Source: Gluconacetobacter tumulicola (GTDB lineage: Bacteria > Pseudomonadota > Alphaproteobacteria > Acetobacterales > Acetobacteraceae). Taken from it: a DNA stretch of 59,932 nucleotides. Location of the stretch: the NCBI RefSeq assembly GCF_014174215.1, contig NZ_JABEQL010000024.1, positions 1 to 59,932 on the forward strand. Direction: 5' to 3'. Shown piece by piece: positions 1-9,200 of the stretch. Below the pieces are notes generated by a model, which saw only the letters and a program-made list of their open reading frames with translations, did no database searches and had not been told where the DNA came from. Numbering within the stretch: position 1 is the stretch's first letter; the number at the start of each line of letters is the position of its first letter. Made by a program: the position numbers and the translations under genes.

Positions 1-36
1 CTCCTGCCGCATCCTCACCTCCCAAACAACGTCAAT

Positions 37-56
37 AACGACGTCGTTAACGACGT
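37..56. repeat. Palindromic repeat AACGACGT-CGTT-AACGACGT
   Basis: The octamer AACGACGT occurs twice, separated by CGTT, so that positions 41-56 form a perfect 16-bp palindrome (ACGTCGTT/AACGACGT) and 37-48 a second, overlapping 12-bp palindrome. It lies just upstream of the point where the binding-protein homology starts. It could be an operator or a rearrangement junction. The only frame open back to base 1 (bases 1-174) runs through it, so it could also be low-complexity coding sequence. Confidence 0.45.
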
Positions 57-100
57 GAACTTACCAATCACCCAATCCGATCATAAGGCGGCCATGAGCG

Positions 101-600
101 GCCGGTTACGACATACCAGAGGGCCACCGGCCGCGCGTGCTGCATATCCAGGCACTGGTTCCGCTGAAAATTGATGGTACGCACACGATCATCGATGACT
201 GGATCACGCAGGCCGGGGGGGGCGGAATGCGGCTGATATTCCAGGCAACATGCATCCGGTTTCGGTGGAACAGATTGCCGCTTGGGACCCTGACATCATC
301 ATTCTGGGCGGCGATGCGGGGGTGTTCGATCCTGCTGCAGTCCAATGGGCGGGGCTGCGTGCCGTGCGCGCGGGGCGGATCTATCGCAATCCGGCGGGCG
401 TGTTTCCGTGGGACCGGTATGGGATCGAATATCCGCTCCAGCTTCTGTGGACGGCGCAGATACTGTATCCGGACCGCTTCGCGAGGGTCGACATGAAAGA
501 GGAAACAATAAGGTTTTATAAGGATTTTTTCGAATATGATCTGTCTGCCTCCGATGCCGCGCGCATCCTGGCGGCCAAGGGGCCCGGTGGCGCGCCATGA
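101..600 (+). pseudogene. Truncated, frameshifted periplasmic binding protein of an iron/siderophore-type ABC importer
   Basis: Two reading frames together spell the C-terminal half of a TroA/FecB-fold substrate-binding protein. The first frame, about 101-220, reads IPEGHRPRVLHIQALVPL and ends in a glycine pair. The second, about 223-600, begins RNAADIPGNMHPVSVEQIAA and continues to the end. They are split at an eight-G run (215-222), where one extra G or two fewer would restore a single frame. In the first frame a stop at 95-97 blocks any N-terminal extension, so the signal peptide and N-terminal lobe are missing or lie across a further frameshift near base 100. The last codon overlaps the permease start by 4 nt, as in an intact operon. 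Either this is a real pseudogene or the G run is a sequencing error on top of a truncated gene. Confidence 0.7.
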
Positions 601-1613
601 CTGCGTGGCGCGAGCGCGCGCTGTGGGCCGTGGCGCTGGGAGGCCTGCTGCTCCTGATGGTGGTGTCACTTGGGCTTGGCTGGTATCGGGTGCCGCTCGG
701 GGATCTGGTGGGGGTGCTGGTGGGGCGTGACGGGGGGATGCCTGAGGGACGACGTGCCCTGCTGCATTCCATTGTGCTGGGCACGCGCCTACCGCGCATT
801 GCCGGTGCGGTGGTTGTAGGGGGGGCGCTGTCGGTTTCGGGGGCTGGCTTCCAGGCCGTGTTCCGCAATCCGCTGGTGTCGCCCGGATTACTGGGGGTGT
901 TGGCCGGTGCCGGGTTCGGTGCCGCGCTGGGGATCGTGGCCGGGGCGTCGCCTATGGGCATGCATCTTCTGTCCTTTGCGGGCGGGGCAGTTGCGGTGGC
1001 AGTGGCGGTCGGTGTGGCGCGGCTGTTCGATGCGGCGTCGATGCTGATGCTGGTCTTCAGTGGGCTGGTCAGCACCGCCCTGTTCACCGCGCTGCTGTCG
1101 CTATTGAAATATGTGGCCGATCCCGATCGGCAATTGCCCGATATCGTCTTCTGGCTGCTGGGCAGCCTGACGCAGGTGACGGGGGGCGATCTGGGCATGA
1201 TGGTGGCCCCGGTGGCAATCGGGATTGTGGCGCTGACGCTTTGTGGGCGCATGTTGGATGCGCTGGCGATGGGCGATGACGAGGCGCGGACGCTGGGCGT
1301 GCCGGTTGGCGTGCTGCGTTATGGGGTGATTGCGGTCGCGACCGTGCTGTCGGCGGTGACGGTTTCCGTGGCGGGGATGATCGGCTGGATCGGGTTGATC
1401 GTGCCGCATGTCGCGCGGCTGCTGGCGGGGCCGTGCAATGCGCGGGTGCTGCCGCTGAGTGCCTGTCTGGGTGGGGCGTTCCTGCTGGTTTGCGACGATC
1501 TGGCGCGGTGCGTGTCGGTTGAGGAAATTCCTGTCGGGTTGATTGCGGATCTGCTGGGGGTTGTCATCTTTCTGGGCGTGTTGCGGCTGATCCGGCGCGG
1601 GTGGGCGGAATGA
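597..1613 (+). CDS. FecCD/BtuC-type ABC importer permease
   Basis: This 338-residue, very hydrophobic protein has the length and pattern of the FecCD family, whose members form the inner-membrane channel for Fe(III)-siderophores, haem or cobalamin. The family-like segment LPRIAGAVVVGGALSVSGAG and the following FRNPLVSPGLLG lie in the first third, and a conserved WIGLIVPHVARLL segment lies near residue 265. Its start overlaps the binding-protein stop (ATGA) and its stop overlaps the ATPase start in the same way, so the three genes form one translationally coupled operon. The substrate cannot be read from the sequence, because the binding protein that would define it is broken. Confidence 0.88.
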   Translation: MTAWRERALWAVALGGLLLLMVVSLGLGWYRVPLGDLVGVLVGRDGGMPEGRRALLHSIVLGTRLPRIAGAVVVGGALSVSGAGFQAVFRNPLVSPGLLGVLAGAGFGAALGIVAGASPMGMHLLSFAGGAVAVAVAVGVARLFDAASMLMLVFSGLVSTALFTALLSLLKYVADPDRQLPDIVFWLLGSLTQVTGGDLGMMVAPVAIGIVALTLCGRMLDALAMGDDEARTLGVPVGVLRYGVIAVATVLSAVTVSVAGMIGWIGLIVPHVARLLAGPCNARVLPLSACLGGAFLLVCDDLARCVSVEEIPVGLIADLLGVVIFLGVLRLIRRGWAE

Positions 1614-2353
1614 CCGGGCTGGTGGTCGATTCCCTGTCGTTCGCGCGGGGCGGCAGGACGGTGCTGGACGGGGTGTCGTTCGGGATGCAGGCGGGCGAAA
1701 TGGTCGCGCTGCTGGGGCCGAACGGGGCAGGCAAGACGACGCTGCTGCGGTTGGTGCTGCGGCTGTTGCGGCCCCGGTCGGGGCGGGTGCTGCTCGACGG
1801 GCGGGCGATCGCGGGCATGACGCGGCGCGTGCTGGCGACCCATCTGGCCTATGTGCCGCAGGGGCATGGGGTGGTCTTTCCCTATCGGGTGCGCGACGTG
1901 GTGGCGCTGGGGCGGCTGGCCGGAGGGGCGATGCTGGCGCCTGTCGTGCCGGCGGCCGATCGCGACGCCGCCGAGCAGGCGATGGCGCGGCTTGCGATCG
2001 GTCATCTGGCGGACCGGTCCTATGCCGCGCTGTCGGGGGGCGAGCGGCAGGCGGTCCTGATCGCGCGGGCGCTGGCCCAGGGAGCGCGGCTGCTGGTGCT
2101 GGACGAGCCGGAGACGGGGCTGGATTACGGCCAGCAACAGCGCCTGTCCGGCCTGCTGCGTGGGCTGGCCGGTGAAGGATATGGCATATTGGCCACGACG
2201 CATGACCCGCTGCGTGCCGCGCGGATTTTCAGCCGCGCGATTTTGATGCGCGAGGGCCGGCTCGTTGCTGACGGGCCGGCCGCCGAAATGCTGTCGGCGC
2301 AGGCGATTGCCGATCTTTACGGATTTATGGCCGTTTCGGCTCCGCCTGCATGA
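1610..2353 (+). CDS. ABC importer ATPase (FecE/BtuD type)
   Basis: This 247-residue nucleotide-binding subunit powers the FecCD-type permease. Visible motifs are Walker A GPNGAGKTT (residues 36-44), the Q-loop glutamine near 84, signature LSGGERQ (141-147) and Walker B LLVLDEP (161-167), so the ATPase looks catalytically intact. I chose the ATG at 1610, which overlaps the permease TGA. A GTG nine bases upstream is possible but lacks this coupling. The 3' end overlaps the convergent GH92 gene by 29 bp, an unusual arrangement that leaves no room for a terminator between them. Confidence 0.9.
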   Translation: MTGLVVDSLSFARGGRTVLDGVSFGMQAGEMVALLGPNGAGKTTLLRLVLRLLRPRSGRVLLDGRAIAGMTRRVLATHLAYVPQGHGVVFPYRVRDVVALGRLAGGAMLAPVVPAADRDAAEQAMARLAIGHLADRSYAALSGGERQAVLIARALAQGARLLVLDEPETGLDYGQQQRLSGLLRGLAGEGYGILATTHDPLRAARIFSRAILMREGRLVADGPAAEMLSAQAIADLYGFMAVSAPPA

Positions 2354-4622
2354 CGAAGCGCAGTTCGCCGCCGTTGAGGATGTCCTGCTGTCGCAGGTGC
2401 AGCAGGTCCTGCGGCTTGCCGTTGAGGGTCACGGCCGCGACATAGGGATGGGCGGCATCCAGATGGTCGGCCACCATGGTGAAGGTCCGGCCATTGGGCA
2501 GGTGGATCGCGGCCCTGGGCACGAACGGGCGGCCGATCGTGTAGTCGTTGCTGCCGGGTGCGACGGGATAGAAGCCCAGCGCGGTGAACAGGTACCACGC
2601 CGATGTCTGCCCCAGATCGTCATTGCCGGCCAGCCCGTCGGGACGGCCGCTATATTGGCTGTCCATGATCTGTTTCAGGCGCTGCTGCGTCTTCCACGGG
2701 GCGCCGGCATAGTCGTAGAGATAGGCGATATGGTGGCTGGGTTCGTTGCCGTGGGCGTACCAGCCGATCAGGCCGCTGATATCCTCCACATTCTTGAACT
2801 GCGCGGGATCGACCCTGGTATCGAACAGGGTGTCGAGCCTGGCGATAAAGGGCGCATCGCCGCCCATCGCCTCGATCAGGCCGGGGACGTCCTGCGGCAC
2901 GAACCATAGATATTGCCAGGCATTGCCCTCGGTATAATCGCTGCCATAGGCCGCGGCGGTGGGATCGAAGGGCGTGTGGAATTGGCCGGTGCTGAGGCGC
3001 GCGCGCATGAAGCCGGTTTGCGGGTCCCATTCATTGCGCCAGTTGCCGGCGCGTTTTTCGAATTGCTCCGCGATGCGTGTCCGGCCCATCGCGCGCGCCA
3101 TCCGTGCCAGGGACCAGTCGTCATAGGCGTATTCCAGCGTCTTGGAGCCGGCCTCGGCTTCCTTGTCGATCGGGACATAGCCGAGCCTGATGTAATCCGT
3201 CAGGTCGCCATAGACGGGCGAGGTGGCGGAGGCGACCATCGCGTTCAGCGCCGCGTCCGCGTCAAAGCCGCGCACGCCCGCGAGATAGGCGTCCGCGATG
3301 ATCGGCACGGCGTGATAGCCGGTCATGCACCATGTCTCCAGCCCCTGGTAGGACCAGACTGGCAGCACGCCCACCGGGCTGGCCTGCTGTGCCGCGATCA
3401 GCGACCGCACGAATTGCGTGCTCATGTCCGGGCGCAGGAGTGCCATCAGCGGCTGCTGGGCGCGATAGACATCCCATGTGGACCAGGTGGAGTAGAAGCC
3501 GAAGCCCTGCGCCTTGTGTATTTCCTGATCCGGGCCGCGATACTCGCCATTGGTATCCATGCTCAGGGTCGGGGCCAGCATCGCGTGATAGAGGGCGGTA
3601 TAGAATTGCGTCCTCTGGTCCGGCGTGCCGGCGGCGTCGATCACCGACAGGGCCCGGTTCCACATGGCTGTGGCCTCGGCGCGGCGGGCATCGAAATCCC
3701 AGCCCGGGCCTTCCTTGTCGAGATTGGCGATGGCGTTCGTCTCGCTGACGGGGGAGATCGCGACCTTTACCCCCAGCGGGCCGTCCAGCATGCCGAAATC
3801 GAATACTGCCTGTACCGCGCGGCCGTTTTGTACATTCTGGTCCACCGGTGCGTTGCCGGGTCCGCGAAAGCCGCGATAGAGGACATTGGTTTCCCGGTTG
3901 TACAGCGTGCGTGCGGTCATCGGGCGGGAGAAGCGCATTGCGAAGCAGAGTGTGCGCCCTGGAGCCCAGCCGCGCGTGGTGCGGCAGCCTGTGACCGTGC
4001 CGTCCTCGCGCACCCGCAGGCGCGTCCAGAGTACCTTGCCCGGATAGTCGTAGATGCTGGGCCGCAGATCCAGCAGCACATGGGCGGGCTTGTCCGCGGG
4101 GAAGGTGTAGCGGTGCCAGCCTACGCGCAGCCCGGCCGTGAGTTCGGCGCGGACGGCGTAATCATCCAGCGTGACGGCGTAATAGCCGGGATGTTCGACC
4201 TCGGTTGCGTGACTGAAGCGCGATCGGTAGCCGCTTTGCGGTTTGGTGGGGTCGCCGGGTTCCATCCGGACATCGCCGGAGATGGGCATCAGCAGCACAT
4301 CGCCGAGGTCGGAATGTCCGGCGCCGGAGAAATGCGTGTGCGAAAACCCCATGATGGTGGGGTCGTTGTACTGATAGCCGCCGGCCCAGTCATAGGCGTG
4401 GTGGAATTCCGGCATTGCGGTGTCGGGGGAGGGCTGGATCATGCCGAACGGCACCGTCGCCCCCGGAAATGTATGCCCCGGTCCGCCGGTGCCGATGCGC
4501 GGGTCCACCATGGCGGCCGGGCCCCCGGTCGTATCCATTGAGGCATGCGCGGGGCCGGGGGGTAGGGCGATTGCGAGCGCCAGTGTGGCGGACAGGCAGT
4601 ACAGGGGTGGGCGACGCGTCAT
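2325..4622 (-). CDS. Secreted GH92-family glycosidase (alpha-mannosidase-like)
   Basis: This 765-residue protein has a signal peptide (MTRRPPLYCLSATLALAIAL, cleaved near AHA). It then shows the characteristic glycoside hydrolase family 92 sequence: VDPRIGTGGPGHTFPGA at the mature N-terminus, GYQYNDPTIMGFSHTHFSG, EGNAWQYLWFVPQD, and GNDDLGQTSAWYLFTALGFY near the C-terminus. GH92 enzymes are calcium-dependent exo-alpha-mannosidases, so the likely role is trimming mannose-containing glycans or exopolysaccharide in the periplasm or outside. The start at 4622 gives a clean signal peptide, and an upstream in-frame start would add 17 unconvincing residues. It follows nasS by 66 nt on the same strand but has no obvious functional link to nitrate use. 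Confidence 0.88.
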   Translation of the reverse strand: MTRRPPLYCLSATLALAIALPPGPAHASMDTTGGPAAMVDPRIGTGGPGHTFPGATVPFGMIQPSPDTAMPEFHHAYDWAGGYQYNDPTIMGFSHTHFSGAGHSDLGDVLLMPISGDVRMEPGDPTKPQSGYRSRFSHATEVEHPGYYAVTLDDYAVRAELTAGLRVGWHRYTFPADKPAHVLLDLRPSIYDYPGKVLWTRLRVREDGTVTGCRTTRGWAPGRTLCFAMRFSRPMTARTLYNRETNVLYRGFRGPGNAPVDQNVQNGRAVQAVFDFGMLDGPLGVKVAISPVSETNAIANLDKEGPGWDFDARRAEATAMWNRALSVIDAAGTPDQRTQFYTALYHAMLAPTLSMDTNGEYRGPDQEIHKAQGFGFYSTWSTWDVYRAQQPLMALLRPDMSTQFVRSLIAAQQASPVGVLPVWSYQGLETWCMTGYHAVPIIADAYLAGVRGFDADAALNAMVASATSPVYGDLTDYIRLGYVPIDKEAEAGSKTLEYAYDDWSLARMARAMGRTRIAEQFEKRAGNWRNEWDPQTGFMRARLSTGQFHTPFDPTAAAYGSDYTEGNAWQYLWFVPQDVPGLIEAMGGDAPFIARLDTLFDTRVDPAQFKNVEDISGLIGWYAHGNEPSHHIAYLYDYAGAPWKTQQRLKQIMDSQYSGRPDGLAGNDDLGQTSAWYLFTALGFYPVAPGSNDYTIGRPFVPRAAIHLPNGRTFTMVADHLDAAHPYVAAVTLNGKPQDLLHLRQQDILNGGELRFVMQAEPKRP

Positions 4623-4688
4623 GAAGGGACCTTGGTTCCGGCGATGGTTCGTTCTGGCGGCGGAGTGTCGCACATCGTGCGGCGTTTC

Positions 4689-5624
4689 CTAGACCCCCAG
4701 CGTCCGGCGCTCGGTCTCGTCGATCCAGCCGAGATCGGACATGTCCTGCGTGATCCATTCGAAATCGGGTTGTGTGACGTCTTCCGCGATGAAGGTGACG
4801 GGTTCGGGCGTCGTCTTTTCGTCCAGGGTTGCGAGGGTCGCGCGGGAGGGCAGGGCGAGGCCGCCTTTCTCGGGTGGGCGGGCGAGGTCCTGGGCGATGG
4901 CGTGCCGGTTGTCCGGTGCCTGGCAGTAGGACACGGCGTCGCGCAGGGCGGCCTTGAGGGGGGCGGCGCTGTCGGCGATCGTGTCCGAAATGACCAGGAG
5001 TTTTTCGAGGTGGGACGGCATGACGGTGGATGAGCCGCCGACCAGGAAGCCGAGGCCGCGCAGGCAGGCCTCGGTGCCCCATGAGGGGCCGACGCAGCCG
5101 CCATCGATGGCGCGATCGGCCAATGCGGTGATCATGTCGGCGGGGGGCATGACGACGAGTTCGATCCCGCTGTCCATATCCACGCCGATCATCCCGAGGA
5201 AGCGGCGGAGGATGAGCAGGTGGGTGGAATACATATGGACCACTGCGAGGCGCGGACGGCGGCCCAGCGTGTGCCGCCACGCGTCGAAGGCCTGCCGCCC
5301 CGCCGCGCCGGGCGGCCAGGCCGTGTCGAGCGGGTTGGTGCCGCGCAGGACCAGCGTGTTGCCGCCGCGACTGAGCGTGCAGAGGGGACGCAGGGCGGCG
5401 GCATGGCCGCGCCGCCCGAGTGCGGTCATGATGGCAAGAGGCGGAAAGATGATGGCGGCGTCGAGCGTTTTCCAGGCCAGGCCGTCGGCGATGTTGGACC
5501 AGGAAGGGGAGACCACGACCTCCGGCGTGAGGCCGTATTGCGCGAACAGGCCGTGATTGCGGGCGATGATGACCGGTGCACTGTCGGTAAGGCGCAGCAG
5601 GCCGATACGCAGGGGGCGGGTCAT
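4689..5624 (-). CDS. nasS: NasS-type nitrate sensor (NrtA/CmpA-like, cytoplasmic)
   Basis: This 311-residue protein resembles the nitrate-binding component NrtA, with RPLRIGLLRLTDSAPVIIA at the N-terminus and a GLAWKTLDAAIIFPPLAI segment. It has no signal peptide or lipobox, so it should stay in the cytoplasm. Its ATG overlaps the nasT stop by 4 nt. In the described NasS-NasT systems, NasS binds and holds NasT and releases it when it binds nitrate or nitrite. The adjacency to an ANTAR protein and to nitrate reductase supports that role rather than transport, and no NrtB/NrtC permease or ATPase is present nearby. Confidence 0.82.
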   Translation of the reverse strand: MTRPLRIGLLRLTDSAPVIIARNHGLFAQYGLTPEVVVSPSWSNIADGLAWKTLDAAIIFPPLAIMTALGRRGHAAALRPLCTLSRGGNTLVLRGTNPLDTAWPPGAAGRQAFDAWRHTLGRRPRLAVVHMYSTHLLILRRFLGMIGVDMDSGIELVVMPPADMITALADRAIDGGCVGPSWGTEACLRGLGFLVGGSSTVMPSHLEKLLVISDTIADSAAPLKAALRDAVSYCQAPDNRHAIAQDLARPPEKGGLALPSRATLATLDEKTTPEPVTFIAEDVTQPDFEWITQDMSDLGWIDETERRTLGV

Positions 5625-6256
5625 GGTGCGTCAGCCCGGGCATGGGCCGCAACGTAATCGGCGGCGACGGCGGCGATGCGCTGGGAGGTCTGCATGGCGC
5701 GGCGGCGGAACCAGCGATAGGCCTGATCTTCGGTTGTGTTCTCGTTTTTCATGAAGAGTCTCTTCGCCTGGTCGATGATCTTCTGTTCCGCCAGCTTGCG
5801 CTGGGCTTCGGTGAGTTCGCCGCGGGTGCGCTGGAAGCGGGTGTAGAGGGCGATCGCGGCGCGCAGCAGGGGTTTGACGTCGTCGGGCGGGGCATCCAGG
5901 ACATTGTAGGAACAGATGCCGATATCGAAGGCGGTTTCCATCAGTTCGACATCGTCCCGGTCGACGAACAGGGCCACGGGGCGTTCGAGCGCGGGCTGGG
6001 ACAGGGCGCGGATACTGTCCAGCGCGTCGCGGTCGGCGCGGCCCATATCGACCAGCACGACGTCCGGCTGATATTGGCGCACGGCGTCGATCAGGGCGGT
6101 GCCGGCGGGGATGGAGAGCACACACAGCGATGGATCGGCCCGCAGATCGTCCGACAGGGCCCGGGCGCGGCGGGTGTTTTCGTCGGCGACGAGGACGGTC
6201 ATCGGCGGGCGGGCCGGGCGGCCGGGGCCGTTGGTGGCGTCATCGATCGGCGTCAT
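5621..6256 (-). CDS. nasT: NasT-type ANTAR antitermination regulator
   Basis: This 211-residue protein has an N-terminal receiver-like domain (VLVADENTRRARAL, then VLVDMG with Asp70 at the phosphoacceptor position). The C-terminal ANTAR helical domain covers about residues 140-200 (KIIDQAKRLFMKNENTTEDQ, then AYRWFRRRAM). ANTAR proteins bind paired RNA hairpins with A1/G4 hexaloops and prevent termination in leader transcripts. The ATG at 6256 overlaps the nitrate reductase stop by one base (TGATG), and the gene's own stop overlaps nasS. This places nasT inside the operon it presumably controls. A candidate RNA target lies upstream of narK at 14485-14530. Confidence 0.88.
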   Translation of the reverse strand: MTPIDDATNGPGRPARPPMTVLVADENTRRARALSDDLRADPSLCVLSIPAGTALIDAVRQYQPDVVLVDMGRADRDALDSIRALSQPALERPVALFVDRDDVELMETAFDIGICSYNVLDAPPDDVKPLLRAAIALYTRFQRTRGELTEAQRKLAEQKIIDQAKRLFMKNENTTEDQAYRWFRRRAMQTSQRIAAVAADYVAAHARADAP

Positions 6257-9200
6257 CAATACACATCGCGCAGATAGCGGTTCTCCCGCGTCAGTCCGGT
6301 CATGAAATCGGCGGCGTCCGAGGCCGACAGGCCGCCATGACGGGCGATGATCCTGTGCAGGGCGGCATCGACATCCCGTGCCATGCGGGCGGCGTCTCCA
6401 CAGACATACACGAAGGCGCCCGCGCGCAGCCAGTCCCAGAGTTCGGCCCCGGCCTGTTCCATGCGGTCCTGCACATAGAGGCGCGCGGGCTGGTCGCGCG
6501 AGAAGGCGGTGTCGAGGCGGGTCAGGCAGCCTTCGGCGCGGAAGGCTTCGAGCTCCTGCCGGTAATAGAAGCCCTGTTCGGCGTGGCGTTCGCCGAAGAA
6601 CAGCCAGTTGCGGCCGGTTGCCTTGCGGGCTGCGCGTTCCTGCAGGAAGGCGCGGAAGGGGGCGATGCCGGTGCCGGGACCGATCATGATGATCGGTGCC
6701 GCGTCATCGTGCGGCAGGTGGAAATGGGAGGTCGGCTGGATGAAGACCGGGACTTCCTCGCCGTCTGCCAGGGCGGCGAGCCAGTTGGAGCAGAGGCCGG
6801 GCCAGGGTTCGCGATTGACGCCCATGGTCAGTTCCACGACGCGGCCCGAGATGCGGGGTGACGACGCGATGGAATAGAGGCGGGGTTGCATGCGCCGGAA
6901 CAGGGGCGGGATGTCCTGTGCCGTGACGCGCAGCGCCGCGTCGCGGAGCAGGTCGGGGAGGAAGCCGCCCTCCGTCCGGCCCAGGGCGGCGAGCAGGGCG
7001 GGGTTGGGGCGGGACAGGTCGAGATGGCGGCGCAGGGCCTCGCGCAGCCCGACCGGGCCGTGGCCGCGCAGGACGATGGGCGTGTGCTCGGGCAGGCGAA
7101 GCGCGGCGAGGGCGGTTTCGACATGGGCCGGTGGATTGCAGGGCCAGATGCCCAGCGCGTCGCCCGGTTGCCAGGTGAGGTCGGTGGCGCCGAGGTCGAG
7201 GCCGATGCGGCGGGTGTCCTTGTCCGATCCGGGGCCGCACAGGCTCTGGTTGAGGACCAGGCGGGCGATGGAAGGCGTGTCCCGGGTGCCGATGGCGGGC
7301 GCCGGTCGGGGGGCGGGTGGTTCGGCGGCCGTCTGCGGGCCGGCGTGGGGGGCGAGCGCGGTCAGCAGGGTGCCGCGCCAGGTCTCGACCGTGTCGTCGA
7401 AATCCGGTTCGCAATCCGTGCGGTCCAGCAGCATGGTGGCGCCGAGCGTACGCAGGCGGTCGTCCAGCGCGCGGCCGAAGCCGCAGAAGCTGGCATAGGA
7501 GGAATCGCCCAGGGCGAGGACGGCGCAGGTGAGGTCCGGCAATGGGGCCTGGCGCGCGCGCAGGGTGTTCCAGAACGGGGCGGCGCAGTCTGGCGGGTCG
7601 CCGTCGCCGAAGGTGGAGACGATGAAGATGGCCCGGCCGGGGCCCGGATCGGCGGATTCGCAGGTGTCGAGGCAGGCGAGGGTGACAGTGTGGCCGGCCT
7701 CGCGCAGCCAGGTGGCGATGGTGGCGGCCAGGGCCTCGGCGCGGCCGGTCTGCGAGGCCCACCAGACGCGGACGGCAGGGGCAGAGGGGGCCGGGACGGG
7801 GGCGGGCGTTTCCCGGCTGTAGAGGCCGGCCAGCAGGCCGCCGACATGAGCGCGGACCAGCGGGGCGAGCGGTGCGTGGGCAGGGATCAGCGGCACGGTG
7901 CCGGGTTCGGGCGGGGCGAGGCGCAGCGCTTCCAGAAAGCCGGACAGCCACGCTTTGGCGTCTTCATCGAGCGCAGGCGGTTCGGGTGTGGCCAGGCCGA
8001 GATGCCGGGCGATCTGTCCGGGGGGCATGTCGTTCTGTCCTTCGGGCTGGGGAGCGGACGCCGGGATGCGCTCCAGCGCGACGGCGCAGAGTTTGAAGCC
8101 GGGCTGGAGGGAGATGGGATCGACGGCATCGGAGGTGACGGTGTTGACGGTGATGTCGTCGCCGAACCGGTCGTTCCAGTGGAAGGGGGCGAAGCAGGTG
8201 CCGGGGCGGATGCCGGGCGTGATGCGGGCCGGCAGGGTAATGCTGCCCCGGCGGGAGGTGATGCGGACCGCGTCGCCCGGCGTGAGGCCCAGCGTGCTTG
8301 CGTCATCGGTGGCGATTTCGACGAAGGGGCCGGGATTGAGGCGGTTGAGGCTTTCGACGCGGCCGGTCTTGGTCAGGGTGTGCCACTGATGTTGCAGGCG
8401 GCCGCTGTTGAGCACGAAGGGAAAGGTTTCGTCCGGCCATTCTTCCGGTTGCATCCATGGGCGGGCGTGGAAGAGGGCGCGGCCGTCGGGGGTGGCGAAG
8501 ACTGGTGGGCTGCCGGGCGTGGAGAGGTAGCGGATGGGGTGGCGGGGCGTGGTGTCGCCCTCGGGGGCGGGCCACTGGACGGGGCCGGTGCGCAGGCGGT
8601 CGTGGGTGATGCCGGCGATGTCGTAGCCGGTCTTGGGGTTGGTGAAGCGGGTGGCCTCGGCGAAGATTTCGGCGGCGGAATTGAAGGAGAAGCCGTCGGT
8701 GAAGCCCATGGCGCAGGCGACGCGGGCGATGATCTGCCAATCCGCCATGGCCTCGCCGGGTGGGATAACGGCCTTGCGGGCCAGGGTCAGGGTGCGGTCG
8801 GAATTGACCTGCACGCCGTCGGCCTCGGCCCATAGGGCGCCGGGGAGCAGGATGTCGGCGTAGCGCGTGGTTTCGCTGTCGGCGAAGGCGTCCTGCACGA
8901 TCACGCATTCGGCGGCTTGCAGCGCGCGGATGACGTGGCGGCGGTTGGCGATTGTGGCGACGGGGTTGGTGCAGATGACCCAGCAGGCGCGGATGTCGCC
9001 GCGTTCCATGGCCTCGAACATCGCGATCGCGCCGTTTCCGCCGGCCTCGCGCACCGTGCCCGGGGGGAGGCCCCATTGCCGTTCGGTGAAGGCGCGGTCG
9101 GCGGCGACCAGGGCGCTCCGCTGGCCGGGCAGGCCGGGGCCCATATAGCCCATTTCGCGTCCGCCCATGGCGTTGGGCTGGCCGGTCAGCGAGAAGGGGC

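Noticed and set aside
1-174. The frame open from base 1, read as the end of another gene
   Set aside because: From about base 100 it is the wrong frame of the binding protein. The first 100 bases are too short and repetitive to assign.
2913-4541. A 542-codon open frame opposite the GH92 gene
   Set aside because: Such frames are a side effect of GC-rich codon use. The translation has no family motifs and lies wholly antisense to a clear glycosidase.
4689-5624. NasS as a periplasmic nitrate transport component
   Set aside because: There is no signal peptide or lipobox, no partner permease or ATPase nearby, and it is coupled to an ANTAR regulator.
6886-8835. A 649-codon glycine-rich open frame opposite the nitrate reductase
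   Set aside because: It is low-complexity and lies antisense to a well-supported enzyme. No domain is visible.
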